From Leptodactylus fallax (lineage: Eukaryota; Chordata; Amphibia; Anura; Leptodactylidae), in the NCBI GenBank assembly GCA_947044405.1, contig CAMRHE010000076.1, positions 5,934,001-5,998,000 of the forward strand: DNA of 64,000 nucleotides, written 5' to 3'. The stretch's first letter is position 1. Each line of letters opens with the position of its first letter. Below the pieces are notes generated by a model. It saw only the letters and a list, made by a program, of their open reading frames with translations, ran no database searches and was not told where the DNA came from. Shown here piece after piece: positions 48,230-60,021 of this stretch. The translations under genes were made by a program, and so were the position numbers.

Positions 48230-48400
48230 CTTTTTATATAGCGCCAACATATTCTGCAGTGCTTTACATACATTGTCACCACTCACTGTCCCAAGTAGGG
48301 CTCACGGGCTAAATTTCCTACCGGCATTTTGTTGGCCGGAAGAAAGTCATGCAAACTGCAGGAGAACAGACAATCTCCATGCAGAGCCTGGTCAGATTTC
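48230..48400 (-). mobile_element. SINE 3' body fragment, antisense
   Basis: 'tatatagcgccaacatattc', 'gcagtgctttacatacattg', 'gggctcacgggctaaattt' and later 'aagtcatgcaaactgcagga' follow the complement of the SINE tail and body. The tRNA-like head with A and B boxes is not present. Confidence 0.75.
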
Positions 48401-48780
48401 AGTACAAACTTTTTGAAAAACAATAATAGAATAAAAGAAAAAACAGTAAGTTAAAAAATGGACCAGCTCTACCTTTATCCATTTTGTCCAACACATGGAC
48501 CCAATAGAAATCAATGGATCCATTTTTAAAGATTTTTTATAAAAAAAGGTCTGTTATTGTTATTAATGGGTTAATAAGTGCATCCAATATACCTTTAGCA
48601 GTGTTTTGAGTGATTTATGGGTTTCTCTGGGAGCTCCTAGCATCCTCTGCATTTGTTTACATGGTGTAGCTTCCCACTGTGTAGCTTCCTGTGTAGCTTC
48701 CACACTACCTCCCTCTCACTCCTCCCTCCTCTCTCACTCCCTTACATCTCCTTCCTGTCTGCCTAGCTATCCCGCCCCTA
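48401..48780. other. Unassigned, C/T-rich at its end
   Basis: 48690-48780 is CT-rich low-complexity sequence. The Ser/Pro-rich frame through it is not a credible gene. Confidence 0.45.
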
Positions 48781-49325
48781 CAAGCCCTTCCCAACCTACT
48801 AACTCAGCCCACCCCTCCACCCCATCATACTTACGTGTCTTCCTCTTTAGACTTCCCTTCTGGAATGGCTCCTCCTTTTCTTTCACTCTCCTGACTGTGC
48901 ACAGGCTGGAGATGTCTGCGCAGTAGAGAAGGCACCTCTGATGGCACGTGCGCAGATTGGAAGTGCCTCTGATGCCTGCGCAGTAGAGATGGAGTGCCAT
49001 CTCTACTGCGCATGTGTCAGAGACACCTCCGCTTGCGCAAGCACTAGCAGAGTTAAAGAAGAGGAGGAGCCATTCCCAGAGAGGAAGACACGTAAGTATG
49101 ATGGGGTGGAGGGGGGGGTATTGGTGACGTTCCGTTTTGGAAACAGGCAAACAGAACATCACCAGATTATCAGAAAGTGTGCCTGGGGTGGTAACATGAC
49201 CGCCCTGGCGGTCAGGGTAATTATAATTTTTTTTTTTTTAAAACAAAGTAAATTAGAAGTTAGGCGGGGGGATGGGGTTTAGTTTAGGGGTTCATTTTAT
49301 TTTTATCCCGGACAACCCCTTTAAC
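48781..49325. mobile_element. Palindromic MITE with TTAA right end
   Basis: The arm 'ccaccccatcatacttacgt' (48817) and its complement 'acgtaagtatgatggggtgg' (49091) enclose inner inverted tracts around 'tgcgcagtagagat' (48914, 48977 and inverted at 49000). The right end 'ccggacaacccctttaa' resembles the TTAA termini at 9299 and 46732. The left terminus was not found. The opposed frames of 106-131 codons here reflect the palindrome and not genes. Confidence 0.55.
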
Positions 49326-49479
49326 AGATGTAAATCAAAGGTTATGTCCAAAAAAACGGATCAGTGGATTGGGTCAAAAAAGAAAGACCAATGAAATTCA
49401 TCTTTTTTTAATGGTCCACTAAAAACAGATACAAACGAACGGCAAGTCAAAAATGGACAAAGCGATAGGGAACGGATGT

Positions 49480-49646
49480 TCGGACCCCACACTGAACAGC
49501 TGAAGCTTCTACACTGGATGAGCCCTGAGCCCTGAACTCTGCAAACTTTCTGTCTAAAGCGCTGCGGAAAGAACCACAATGCGATCCCACTGCGGTTTCT
49601 CCCGCAGCGCTTTTTTTGCTGCGGGACGCCACGTGGGGCCTTAGCC
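49480..49646. mobile_element. PIF/Harbinger-like MITE, right part
   Basis: 'actttctgtctaaagcgctg', the hairpin 'gcgctgcggaaagaacc' and 'cggtttctcccgcagcgc', and the terminus 'acgtggggccttagcc' (ending 49646) followed by TAA identify the right portion of the family. The left half and left terminus are deleted or unrecognisable. Confidence 0.7.
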
Positions 49647-49649
49647 TAA

Positions 49650-50537
49650 GAGAACTTTACAAACCATATGTATTACATTGTGATATCTATATTTGTTGCT
49701 TTCCTCTATTGCATTCTACATATCCATAGGGCACGGATCTATAATACACAGAAGGACAGTCTTGATCCTAGCCACACTTTTTGATGTTGCCTATTTGATC
49801 TTATTGGGAATTGTGATGGAGGAAGCTTCATACAGCTGCTATTATGTATAGAAAAAGAAAAGCATTTACGATGTTCACAAACTGTGATGAATTCCCTCGC
49901 TAACTAACCTGAAATCATTACACAATTTATGGGAACGTATGAGCAATTTCGACATTTTGTTGCAGTTCTAATTACAACTTGCCAAGCAGCCCTATCCCGT
50001 CCTCATCAGCAGCCATATTAATAGTGCATGTGTGTTTGTAGTGGAGGATGACAGTAAATAGGGGAGAATATAAAATGAGAATGGCTTCTTTGATTTGCAA
50101 CATCAGTAGTTGAAAAGGGGAGATATGTCAACATAATGGTGCATTAGATTTTGTAAATGAACTGTTCCTGCGGCAGCGTGGCCCCGTGTTCCTTTCATAT
50201 CTTTACAATTATTAATTCGTCTGACAACTCGCAATAAGAAGTCGCCTTCAATTCCTGACAAGGAAATGCACAAAACCTCGATAAGCATGAAGGAATAACT
50301 GTCCCCCCCATCTTCAGGATAATTCACATTAGCAAACAGGACGTAAACCAAGGTAAGTGCTGAGATTAGGATCAGTAGTGATGACAACGACTTACAGTAT
50401 TGTTTCTACTTGGAACAAAATCTTGATCTTTTTAATCTACTGTAAATTTGTTGCAAAATCCATGCGGATTAATTGTATAATTTATCTCTATAAGTATTGG
50501 GGCTATTTTGTCTGGTACAGGGCTCCACTCTTGTATA
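49650..50537. other. Unassigned DNA
   Basis: No repeat recognised at 49860-50400 and no coding gene. Confidence 0.4.
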
Positions 50538-50539
50538 TA

Positions 50540-50655
50540 CAGTACTGTGCAAAAGTTTTAGGCAGATCCCATTCTTATTGTAGCTATTCTTGGCTTTGGC
50601 TCAAAAAAACCGCAGCAAAATCTGCAACAAAAAAAGTTGCGTTTTCAGCCTATGC
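50540..50655. mobile_element. Tc1-MITE terminus joined to a Harbinger-like MITE piece
   Basis: CAGTACTGTGCAAAAGTTTT after TA (50538-50539) is the terminus of the Tc1 MITE family at 35434, but only about 26 bp of it remain. From about 50577 the right arm of a Harbinger-like MITE follows: 'tggctttggctcaaaaaaac', 'agcaaaatctgcaacaaaaa', then 'cagcctatgcc'. Both are fragments. Confidence 0.7.
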
Positions 50656-51548
50656 CAGTTTTTGGTGCATTGGGATGATATTGTGGGGCAAATTTAGTGC
50701 AAGAATGAATCGTGTCCTGCACCTATCGGGGTCTTTGTTAACACCGGTAAATGAAATGCTTAATAAATCTGTCCCACTGATGGGGAATCTTTTTGTGTGA
50801 GCCCAGTGAAAGATGATGTCTGTAAAGCACTGCTGTTGACTATTGTGGCAAAATCTACCAAAAAATAAAAATAAAATATAATAAATCAATCAAAATAAAA
50901 CTTAATAAATTAAAAAAAATAATAATGGTAACAAAGGCATTTTTTAAATCCTAAGATTCCTCTAATGATTATAAATCTAATAAAACTGTATTATTATATT
51001 TGGTCCAGAACACTGCGCAGAAAGATCTGGTGGTATTTGTGTCCTATGGGGATTTTCTAGCTCGCCCTTGTTGTGGTATTTCCACCTTCTGCGGGCATAG
51101 TCGCTTCTTGTTTCCCCAATTTCTTCTCTTCACGTGCAGGAAAATGCTGTGCATTTGTAACCTTTTGGATGAAGTATTAAATGCTGGTTAATGGCCTGTC
51201 TAGAATTGGGAATGTTATTACATCTAGCTAATGTTCTTACCATCAGTGATTACTGCTTAATTAATTCACCAGGGCACATCATTAGCAAAAACTCTGAAAA
51301 CTAGTTGAAGTTCCCCAGGGTAAACTAATAGAGTCAATGGCTTATTGTTGGTAGTAATGGGTAAATTATTGACTTGTGGTTTTGCACTTGTGACTAAGAC
51401 TTATTCATAAATCAGTAGATATATGTTTGGAACTCTTTGGATTAATCAAGTTGTATTTTATTCACTTCTGGGCTGCTTTTTGTGATCATCATTCATGGTT
51501 TATGAGACAGAAAAGCAATGAAGTGAAAAAATAAAAATCTAAAAATAC
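50656..51548. other. Unassigned DNA
   Basis: 'gatgtctgtaaagcactgct' at 50815 resembles a plus-strand SINE tail but is too short to claim. The remainder is AT-rich without features. Confidence 0.35.

Positions 51549-51553
<5 letters not shown>

Positions 51554-51585
<32 letters not shown>
51554..51585. repeat. ATA trinucleotide microsatellite
   Basis: About ten consecutive ATA/AAT units, bordered by 'catatataataat' on the left and 'acattaatatg' on the right. Confidence 0.9.
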
Positions 51586-51586
<1 letters not shown>

Positions 51587-51659
51587 ATTAATATGTAATG
51601 GATTATAAGTATGCCCCACATTTGATTATGCCAAACAACCTAGCTTTATTCAACCCACA

Positions 51660-51880
51660 TGGCGAATCCCATCCACACATTGCGGAAAAATATGCGCAAC
51701 CGTTGCAGTTTTGGAAATCGCAGCATGTCAATTATACCTACGGAAATGTTGGCGGTTTCCCTATAGGTATAATGGAAGAAGAAAGACTTTCTGTGAAAAA
51801 CGCTGTGGGAAAAACCACAATGCGTTGCCCCGCGGTTTTTCCCACAGCGTTTTTTTGTTGCAGCCTGTTACGTGGGATTT
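51660..51880. mobile_element. PIF/Harbinger-like palindromic MITE fragment
   Basis: 'cgaatcccatccacacattg', 'cagttttggaaatcgcagca', 'gtcaattatacctacgg', 'ccctataggtataatgg', and the hairpin 'aaacgctgtgggaaaaacca' with 'ggtttttcccacagcgtttt' match the family in order. The right end 'gttacgtgggattttctgag' has drifted. No target-site duplication is shown. Confidence 0.75.
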
Positions 51881-52242
51881 TCTGAGCTAGAAATAGTAAT
51901 GCCCTATCCTAAAGATAGGTCATCCATATCAGATTGGTGGGGATCTGACACTTGACACCTCCATTGATCAGCTGATCTCAGCAGCTGATACACATAGCAT
52001 GAAGCACAAAGCTGACGTTCTCTGAGTAGTGGCCACACCTAGTGCTGCAGGTAAATTCCCATTCACGGGAACTCAATTCATTACATAGAGAAAAGAGCTG
52101 TATGCTTTATCTGTGTATCAGTTGCTGAAAACAGCTGATCTGTTGGGGCGCTGGGTGTGAAAATGGATAACAGGAGAATAAGAGATTATATCTAAAAGCT
52201 GTTGATGCCTTCACTGAATCACTGGATTTTGCAGAGAGCTGG

Positions 52243-52248
52243 TATAGC

Positions 52249-52286
<38 letters not shown>

Positions 52287-52442
52287 TCCAAATTAGACAG
52301 CGCTCCACAGGTGGAGTGCTGTTTATTTTTTTTGGATATTTTGGTGTTTAGCCTATACCCTGGACTGGCATCCTCATTTACGGCTGTGTGCAGTCTTTGG
52401 ACTGATAGATAGATAGATAAATAGATAGATAGATAGATAGAT
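52243..52442. repeat. GATA microsatellite containing a hairpin insert
   Basis: GATA runs at 52248-52286 and 52401-52441 flank about 115 bp of unrelated sequence. The insert opens with a hairpin: 'atccaaattagacagcgctc' (52287) pairs with 'gagtgctgtttatttttttt' and 'ggat' (up to 52337). The rest of the insert is unrelated to any other repeat here. Confidence 0.8.
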
Positions 52443-54374
52443 GCATTTTGGATACACAATCCTATTTCACATCCTCATATTTTGTTCACCTTAATTACTT
52501 CCAAATTACATCAGCAGTAATGACATCATCATTACACTACTTAGGAGAACGGCTCATGTAAAGACTCAAGGTCAAGAACGATGCTCATTGTCTTCCATTT
52601 AAAATCTTTCAAATTCCCATCAGGCAAACCATAGAAAACCTGTAATCTTGTAGTTGTGGTCAGACTCATGAGTAATGCTCTTTGTCTTACCTTCTGATAT
52701 AAACAAGGAACAGATACAATTAAGATTAAAGGAAGGAAACCTTCCCAGAATGTGCTTTTTTTCCAGTTTGAAGCAATTACTTTGCATCGACGGGGATGAC
52801 TTTTTATATTTGGTGACTATTTCTAAGAAATACTAATAATTATTCGATACTTTATTACAGAAAGTGTCTTTATTTTATTATAGCATGAATATCTAGCACA
52901 ATCCTTATTATTATAGTTGAGATTACAGTTGCAATGACCAGTGTCATAGGGAACTAGGGAACTGACAGCTGTAGGAAGAAGAGCACATTTATTAGTCTTT
53001 AGGTTTGTAATCCCTTGAATCTTCAAAATATCTAAAATTTTTGTGGAATTTTTAATTTTCACTTCAAAAATGAAATTTGGGGAGAAAATGGGGATCATCT
53101 TACTGGAGGTAAAGTTTACAATAAGGTCTCATTGAATCTCTGGGGTTTTTATCTTTTTCCTTTGGATTTACTCCTGGTATCTTCATTGTTGAACCTTAGC
53201 CCTACCTTCTGGTTTACCCTGACCAGTTCCTGATACTTCTGCATGACACTGACTGGTACTATCCTTTCTGTCTGTTGCAATTGTCAAGCTTTTTTCCAGC
53301 ATCTTCAGGAGAACATCTACAGTCATTAGGTAGCTAATCTTGAGCGTTTGCCCAAAAGAGTCCATACCTAGAAAAAGATTTTCTCACCAAAGTAAACAAT
53401 GACAATTTGGTAGGGTATGTCATCAGTCACTTATTGGAAGCGGTCAATTCCATCTTTAGGATCCATCCAGATGACCGTATTTGGGCCTTGTGGATAGATG
53501 ATAAATATCAACCCATTTTCTCCCATATCTCCAATTTCTCCTGCACGTCAGTTCACTCAGTAACCCACTAGACCCCATTCATGTAGCGGTTGGCATACTA
53601 GGTAGCCACAAGCACTATTGTACTGGACAAATGCTGGCTTAATTCCTGTCCATTCATTCTCTCGATTGGAAGGGGTGTCAAAAGTTCAATCCAGCCCATT
53701 TTCATCCACCCAAGATTAGAAAGTTATGTCAAATCCAATCAATATGCCATAAAAGTCCAAGATGAGACCTTACTAAGTGCCAAACTAAATTCAGCACTAC
53801 AGGTTCTGCTCTTATCGGAGAGCACCAACCTGTCTGTAAAGAACTCAATGTTCCTTCAGAATATTTTTTTTTTTTTAAGATTTCAAATTCTTTTAGAGAG
53901 TTTATTCCTGTTCTATGAAGATAATTGGAGATAGAATTGTATGATTTCTATAAAATAAGCCGCTCTCGCTCCCCGAGAAGGTGTAAATGATGTCAGTACA
54001 TTATTTTCTCTGTGTTTTATCTTCATCCTTAGTGTAAATTGTTTGTTTTGGACACAGTTAAGGAGCAGCCCTTTGGAGAATAAGACCTTGTGAAGGGCTC
54101 AGGTTTTTTTTTCCTTCTTGCAAAATCTTATGGAATAAGGAGCACCTGAGGTAAGAACACGGCACAAGAAAACCTGACTTTATGCCACCTCATTTAACAA
54201 ATAGCAGAATTAATTCCAAGCCTCTATGCATGAAGCAACAAACACTGTTCATGTTTGCAAGGTGTGAAAAAAATCCTGACAGTAATTCATAGAGTAATAC
54301 AAAAGATTAATTTTATTCAAAGTAAAGGGATAATAAACATAACAATCTACACCTTCAGCAGTAACTAAAAATAA
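52443..54374. other. Unassigned DNA
   Basis: No gene and no recognised element. 52800-53100 is notably AT-rich. Confidence 0.4.
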
Positions 54375-55435
54375 ACCCCCAGCATTAACTCTTCCCGCCA
54401 CAGCCATTTTTTGGATTTTCGTTTTTTACACCCCCCGCCTTAACCATAACTTTTAGAATTTTCCATTCACAGAGCTGTATGAGAGCTTACTTTTTGCAGG
54501 ACAGATTTATTTTCATAGTTGTACCATTCAATACTCCATAAGATGTACTGGGAACCTGGAAAAAAAATCAGTATAGAGTAGTTTTGCAAAAATAAATAAA
54601 AAACAAAAAACTGCATTTGCACCATTTTTTTTCTGCATTATCTAGGCAGCCAGCATGAAGTTAGCAATATTCTATGGTTATGTTTATGATTATGACAACT
54701 TTTTAAAAAAAATTATTGTCGCCATATTCTGGCACCCAGAACTTTCTTAATTTTGCTATATGGGGCTGCGAAAGGTGTCATGTTTCAGTGCCAGTTGTAC
54801 TTTTTATTAATACCATTTTGGGAATGTCTGACAATTTGATTAATTTTGTTTATTTTTTGGGAGGTAAAAAATGCCACAAAACAAGGGGTTAAATTTTTTT
54901 TCAAAAATTTTTTTTATAGTGTTCACCATATGGGAAAAATATTTTTATGTGTTTTTAGTTTTTTTGGACACAGGGATACCTAATGTGTTTATGTTTGTTT
55001 TGGTTTATTTATTTTTATTTATTTTTATTTGGGTGATTTGAATTTATAGGTTTTTTTTATATATTTTTAAAACTTTTTTTTTTTTTTTACTTTTTTTTTT
55101 AGACCCTGAGGACTTAAACCCTAGTGGGTTTCATCACTACTATAATATACTACAATACTGATGTATTGCAGTATATTGATAAATTCCTTCATTTCCATTA
55201 CAGGCTGTATTAGGCTTCTGGCTGTCATGATGATAGGATGCTGCCCCCGGTTAATCTCCTGTTAAAGATGGTGAAGCCCATGCTCCACTGGTAATCCAAA
55301 GCCTCAGTCAATTCTGATGAAGGTATTGAAATAGTTAATGCCCATGATCAGAAATAATGGGCATTGCTGCTTGGTCACAGCTGTGTGAGGCTGAGCGGGC
55401 ACCATGTGACGTCCACCATAATAGTACATAACATA
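54375..55435. repeat. Long interspersed repeat R, uninterrupted copy
   Basis: Recognisable segments in order: 'cattaactcttcccgcca', 'ccccccgccttaaccataac', 'ttccattcacagagctgtat', 'atgtactgggaacctgg', 'aaaactgcatttgcacca', 'gccatattctggcaccca', 'agtgttcaccatatggg', 'cagggatacctaatgtgttt', 'atgtattgcagtatattg'. A second copy at 59266-62050 has the same order. I recall this T-rich family as abundant in frogs. It has no readable protein and I do not assign a class. It retains the unoccupied site for the hAT-like insertion seen in the second copy. Confidence 0.65.
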
Positions 55436-55559
55436 AAAAGAAAACAGTATTATAAATGACACATGATAGATGGGAGCCTTGATACAGATTTTGTATTGGG
55501 CCCAGAAATGTCAAGTTACACCTTTGGGAAAGTTTTTTTTAGTAACATTGTGCTGGTGC

Positions 55560-55950
55560 TGTAGCTCTGGAGGTCTTGGGCAATGTTGGCATCTTGGGGT
55601 GAGTTGGGGTTTTGTTCATGAATGGCAGTGGACTCTTTCAGCAGGATAATGCCACCTATCACAGTCTAAAAATGTTCAGAAATAGGGTTGAGGAACATGG
55701 CAAAAAGTTCAAGGTGTTGACTTGGCCTTCAAATCCTTCAGATCTCAATTCGATCATCTGTGGGATGAGCTGGAAAAACAAGTCTGATCCATGGATGCCT
55801 CACCTCCAACTAACAGAACTCTACTCGAAAAGTCTTGGTGCCAGATACTACAGGACGCCTCCAGAGGGTTTATGTAGTCCATGCTGTTTTGGCAGCACAA
55901 GGAGGATCTACCCAATATTTGGCGGTTGGTTTTAATGGTACGGATGATCA
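55560..55950 (+). pseudogene. Tc1-like transposase C-terminal remnant (second family)
   Basis: From about 55612 the frame reads MNGSGLFQQDNATYHSLKMF, with the second catalytic Asp at 55645. It continues EEHGKKFKVLTWPSNPSDLN, the usual lead-in to the Glu motif. At about 55755 the four bases gagc expected between 'cgatc' and 'atctgtggg' are missing, which removes the catalytic Glu and shifts the frame. In the other phase HLWDELEKQV, SWCQILQDASRGFM and similar C-terminal segments can still be read, with stops. The normal end is followed by 'ggttggttttaatgg', part of the 3' inverted repeat. The N-terminal part of this family is found separately at 24361. Both are dead. Confidence 0.82.
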
Positions 55951-58657
55951 CTATATATGATGGATAATTAAAATAATAAATATTTACAAACAGACATGAA
56001 CGCGTTCCAGATTTTCCCCACATAGTATGTTATATTCTCTTATTGTTTCCCTTTAAGCTCCTTCATATTGCAGCCAGAGACTGAGATGAGTGGCAGGGTG
56101 TGCTATAGCTTTGCATGGTATTTGGCAGTAGTTAAAGGGAAATAAATGCTATTTATAAATGTATTTATTTGTATTACGTATTGGTTCAGTGCCATCATTT
56201 TCTGTGTTTTGGCAGGGATAGAAAGCTGCAATAATGACATACAGGTACAGACTGATACAATGAGATGATCCAGCTCTGTGGAGAATGTGGAAATGATGCT
56301 CGCTTTATTTTTAGGGTTGAATATTTAAAGCTCATCTGACTTAAGTGAGGGATTATTAGGCTTGGCTTTCTAAATACTTTCACCCATTCTACTGTTGGGT
56401 GGGGGGTTATTTTTTTTTTTTTTTAGTTTTGAAGTGCAAAATTCCACCCTAACAACAATTCCACTTAAAATTTATAACAGAATTTATGAAGTTAAAAATG
56501 TCAAAAGGTTTAATTCATAAAAAAAAAAAAAAAATTACAATTTTTTTTCTTTCTCCTTGTCAGATTCTAGCATTAATGCCGCCATACACAAAAGTAAATT
56601 GGTCTTCCCGAAGTGAGAAAGGAACTTGTGGGGATGGAATATATATAAATCATGTTACCTTTTTCATTAGGCAAGGTTACTGTTAGAAAGGGAGTTCCCA
56701 TTTTAACTTTAGGATAGTGCACCTACTGTATGAATTTGATCCAGGAACGAGGTGCAATGTCCCGGGGCTATTAATGTGAAGATGATGAGGAGGAGAAGGT
56801 CCATGATGGAGACCACTCACTCCTTCTTGTGTTATAGTGGCTTTGGCACCAAATCTTACAGGTCCTGGGGTGACGCAGTGTTTAGGGAGTCACACTTCAC
56901 GCATGATAGAGGTTTCCTCAGAGGAACTTCCTGCTGTGGGTCTCCTGCCTGGTGGTGTTTTGGGGTGCTCTTGGTGGTGGGTGTGAGTAAGACACAGGGG
57001 CAGTTGAACAAGTGAAGCTCGTGGCACAGTTTCCTTAGTCAGGTCTTCCAGTCATAAGTAACATGGAGGCAATTCTCTTAAAGCAGTCCATATACACACC
57101 TTTAGGCACTTTACAAGCATGGATGGAAGTGGTGTCTGCTCTTCATGCCCTCCTCTAGTCCTCTGTCCATTTCCACTATATCAAATATTGGGCAACCTCT
57201 GGGACTTGGTCCTCTGTTTCAGCCACTCATGGGGACATACAGAGCACTTTTTATAAATGGATACAAGGTTTCCTGGCACATGAGACTGTGGAGATGCATG
57301 GTTACAATGCAGTTTTCTTGTGGGAACTATCAGATCCGATGGAGTGGGATTGTCTCTCATGGATCTCCACTAACTAACCTACAGACCTGAGTTATTAAGT
57401 TGTTCTCTCAAACATGTCTGCCCTGCCCGCAGCTACTGTAACAGGCCCAAAATGGTTAAAGCTGGGGATGCCAAGTTATGGTTAACTCATTCCAGCTTTT
57501 AATAACTGCAAAGCAAAAACAACTCCATTTACCCAGCAGCATAGGAATGGCTGACTAACTCATCCGGAGCCAGCATAAAGCTGGTAAGTTAAACAAACCC
57601 CATAAAACAGTATAAAACATGTTAAACATGAATATCACAGCTGAACACAGCAATTGGCAGCAAGCGGTGTCCTTGGGATATGCTGCATATGCTGAATATG
57701 TGGGGGTGTTTCCGCCAACAAGCTGATGTCTGTTTCTAATAGCAACCAGCAATATTCTATGTGTGTCACCCAGAGTGTAGCAGTTGCACCTGGGCCCATG
57801 AGAGGTTCCACTGTCTTCTATTTGAAGAACAATGCCGTAAATTATGTAAGTTGAAAGCCATGTTATAGATTTTGGATTGGAGACCTTGCTACCTATCTAT
57901 TTCCAAAAAAAAAGCAGAAAATACCAAACATTTTTGAGGCGTTTTCTTTTGTCAAATTCTTAAAAAATTCTTCTAGACAGTTTCTTTGTGACATCTGATT
58001 CATTGAGTCATCATATTCAAGCTTTCCTGGATTTCTGAGCAGTAAATCTTCTTATATATTCATCGATACATCCTCCGTTACAGTATTTTGCACAGATACA
58101 TTGGTTATCGCCTGGTATATGTATACATAGGTGTATACAGCAGATATGCGGGGATACGTACCGATCATCAATGGCGTTACGTCAGCATTTTCAGGTGTCA
58201 GTCTGTTGTAAATGTGAATTAATTCCTGTGACCTCTGAACGAAATCTGATTACTCTACAGAAAAACTTGTGGTTTTCGAGCAGTGCAGCTGGCATCAGAC
58301 TCTGTAAGCGTCACCGCCAAATGTCAGCTCCACTTAGCTGAAAGTGATATATCTGACACCAAAGATGTGCTTCAAGCCTCACCAGGAAGCAGGAACATCA
58401 CACCACGAGGACATGTGCATAACATCATCATGATATTAGCTCACTTATACAAGGGGGGAATTACACAATTACAGCTCTAGCACCAGAGGCAAAGACAAGG
58501 CTAATTACTAAACCTCTGAGTATTCTGCAAAAAATTGTTACAGAAATTCAGTGATAAAATTTAACCACTATTTTTTCCCTTAGAAACCATCTACAGCTCT
58601 TCATCAAGTATAGTGCAGTGCACCTTCTGTTCTGCCACACACATAAGAGGAGCTTTA
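55951..58657. other. Unassigned DNA
   Basis: No recognised exon or transposon. Poly-A/T tracts are at 56410-56425 and 56518-56535. The frames at 56752-57390 have no recognisable domain. Confidence 0.4.
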
Positions 58658-58661
58658 TTAA

Positions 58662-59157
58662 AGGGAATCTGTCAGGGCAATTTGGGACACTAAACCACCC
58701 ACACATCCATATGGACCTGGGGTTTAATGTCCCAAATCACCCAGTTATAACGCAATCCATGGCCGCATTAAAAATAAAAAACCTTTATACTCCCCCTGCC
58801 GCTGTACTCCCCGCACCTGCGCAGTTCTTCAATGAACCCAGAGGAGTACACCTCGGCTTCAGTGCGCATGCCCCGTAACTCCGGCAATTGCGCAGTGAAG
58901 CCGCGGTGTCCATCTTCGGCTTCACTGAAGAACAGCGGAGGCGCCGGGAGGCGTGCCAACGAAGAAGCTCATGAATAAGCCGGACTGTTTTCGGCCGGAC
59001 AGAGTTGATCAGACCCTTCTCTAGGTAAGTATAAAGGTTTTTTATTTTTAATGCACCTGCGGATTGCATTACAACAGGGCGATCTGGGACACTAAACCCC
59101 ACGTCTATAAGGACCTGTGAGTGGTTTAGTGTCCCAGATTAACCTGGCAGATTCCCT
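58662..59157. mobile_element. TTAA-flanked palindromic element, 496 bp
   Basis: TTAA stands at 58658-58661 and 59158-59161. Termini AGGGAATCTGTCAGG and CTGGCAGATTCCCT are inverted, as are 'gggacactaaaccac' (58684) and 'gtggtttagtgtccc' (59121). Inner arms 'ttaaaaataaaaaaccttta' (58768) and 'aaaggttttttatttttaa' (59031) pair too. The GC-rich centre (58790-59000) gives 60-105-codon frames on both strands, an effect of the palindrome. The TTAA site suggests piggyBac-type mobilisation. Confidence 0.8.
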
Positions 59158-60021
59158 TTAAGACTGGCCTTTCATGAGAAGTCTATCAAGTGATTTACAC
59201 CACATTACACAGTAGGTCATATTTGTGCTCTAATTGGAAACTTTTCCTTCCTGCCACCACTTTTTTTAACCCCTCCCCCCGTGACATTTTTCGATTTTTG
59301 TTTTTGACTCCCCGCCTTCCAAACCCCATAACTTTTTTATTTTTCCATTCACAGAGCCATATGAGATCTTACGGAACAAATTGCTCTTCATAATGGTGCC
59401 ATTTATTATTCTGTAAAATATACTGGTAAGCTGGAAAAAAATTTAGAATTGGATGGAATTGGAGAAAAACTGCATTTGTATGACTTTCTTACGGGCTTTG
59501 TTTTTACAGCATTCACTGTGCAGTCAACATGACATGTCACCTGTATTTTATGTTTCTGTGCAATTCTGGGGATATCAAATTTATATAGTTTTATTTACAT
59601 TTTAACCCTGTAAAAAATTTTTTAAACTTTGCAAAAAATTTTTTTTTCTTCTAAAAGTAGCCATATTCTGTCACCCTTAACTTTTTTTTTTAATTTCAGG
59701 GATGCATAGGGTGTCTTCTTTTGCAGGGACAGGTGTACCTTTTGGGGAATGTCTATTGTAATGATCACTTTTTAATCAAATATCAGACGTGATACAGCGA
59801 AAAAAATGTGGTTTGGCACTTTTGATTTTTTTTTTTTTCCTACTACAGCATTCACCATACAGGACATTTCTATAATTTTGTAGACCGGACATTTTCAGAC
59901 ATAGGGATACCTAATGTCAGTGGCGTTACTAGAAAAGGCTGGGCCCCAAGGCAAACATTTGACATGGGCCTCCCCCCCGAACCACCGCCCCCAACCCCCC
60001 CCCCCGCACAAACCGTATTCC

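Noticed and set aside
48606..49282. Overlapping frames of 106-131 codons on both strands
   Set aside because: They arise from CT-rich low-complexity sequence and a palindromic MITE; mirrored frames are expected there.
50815..50890. Plus-strand SINE tail
   Set aside because: Only about 20 bases resemble the family; this is insufficient support.
58785..59102. GC-rich patch with a 105-codon frame as a CpG-island promoter or exon
   Set aside because: It is the centre of a TTAA-flanked palindrome, too short for an island and mirrored on both strands.
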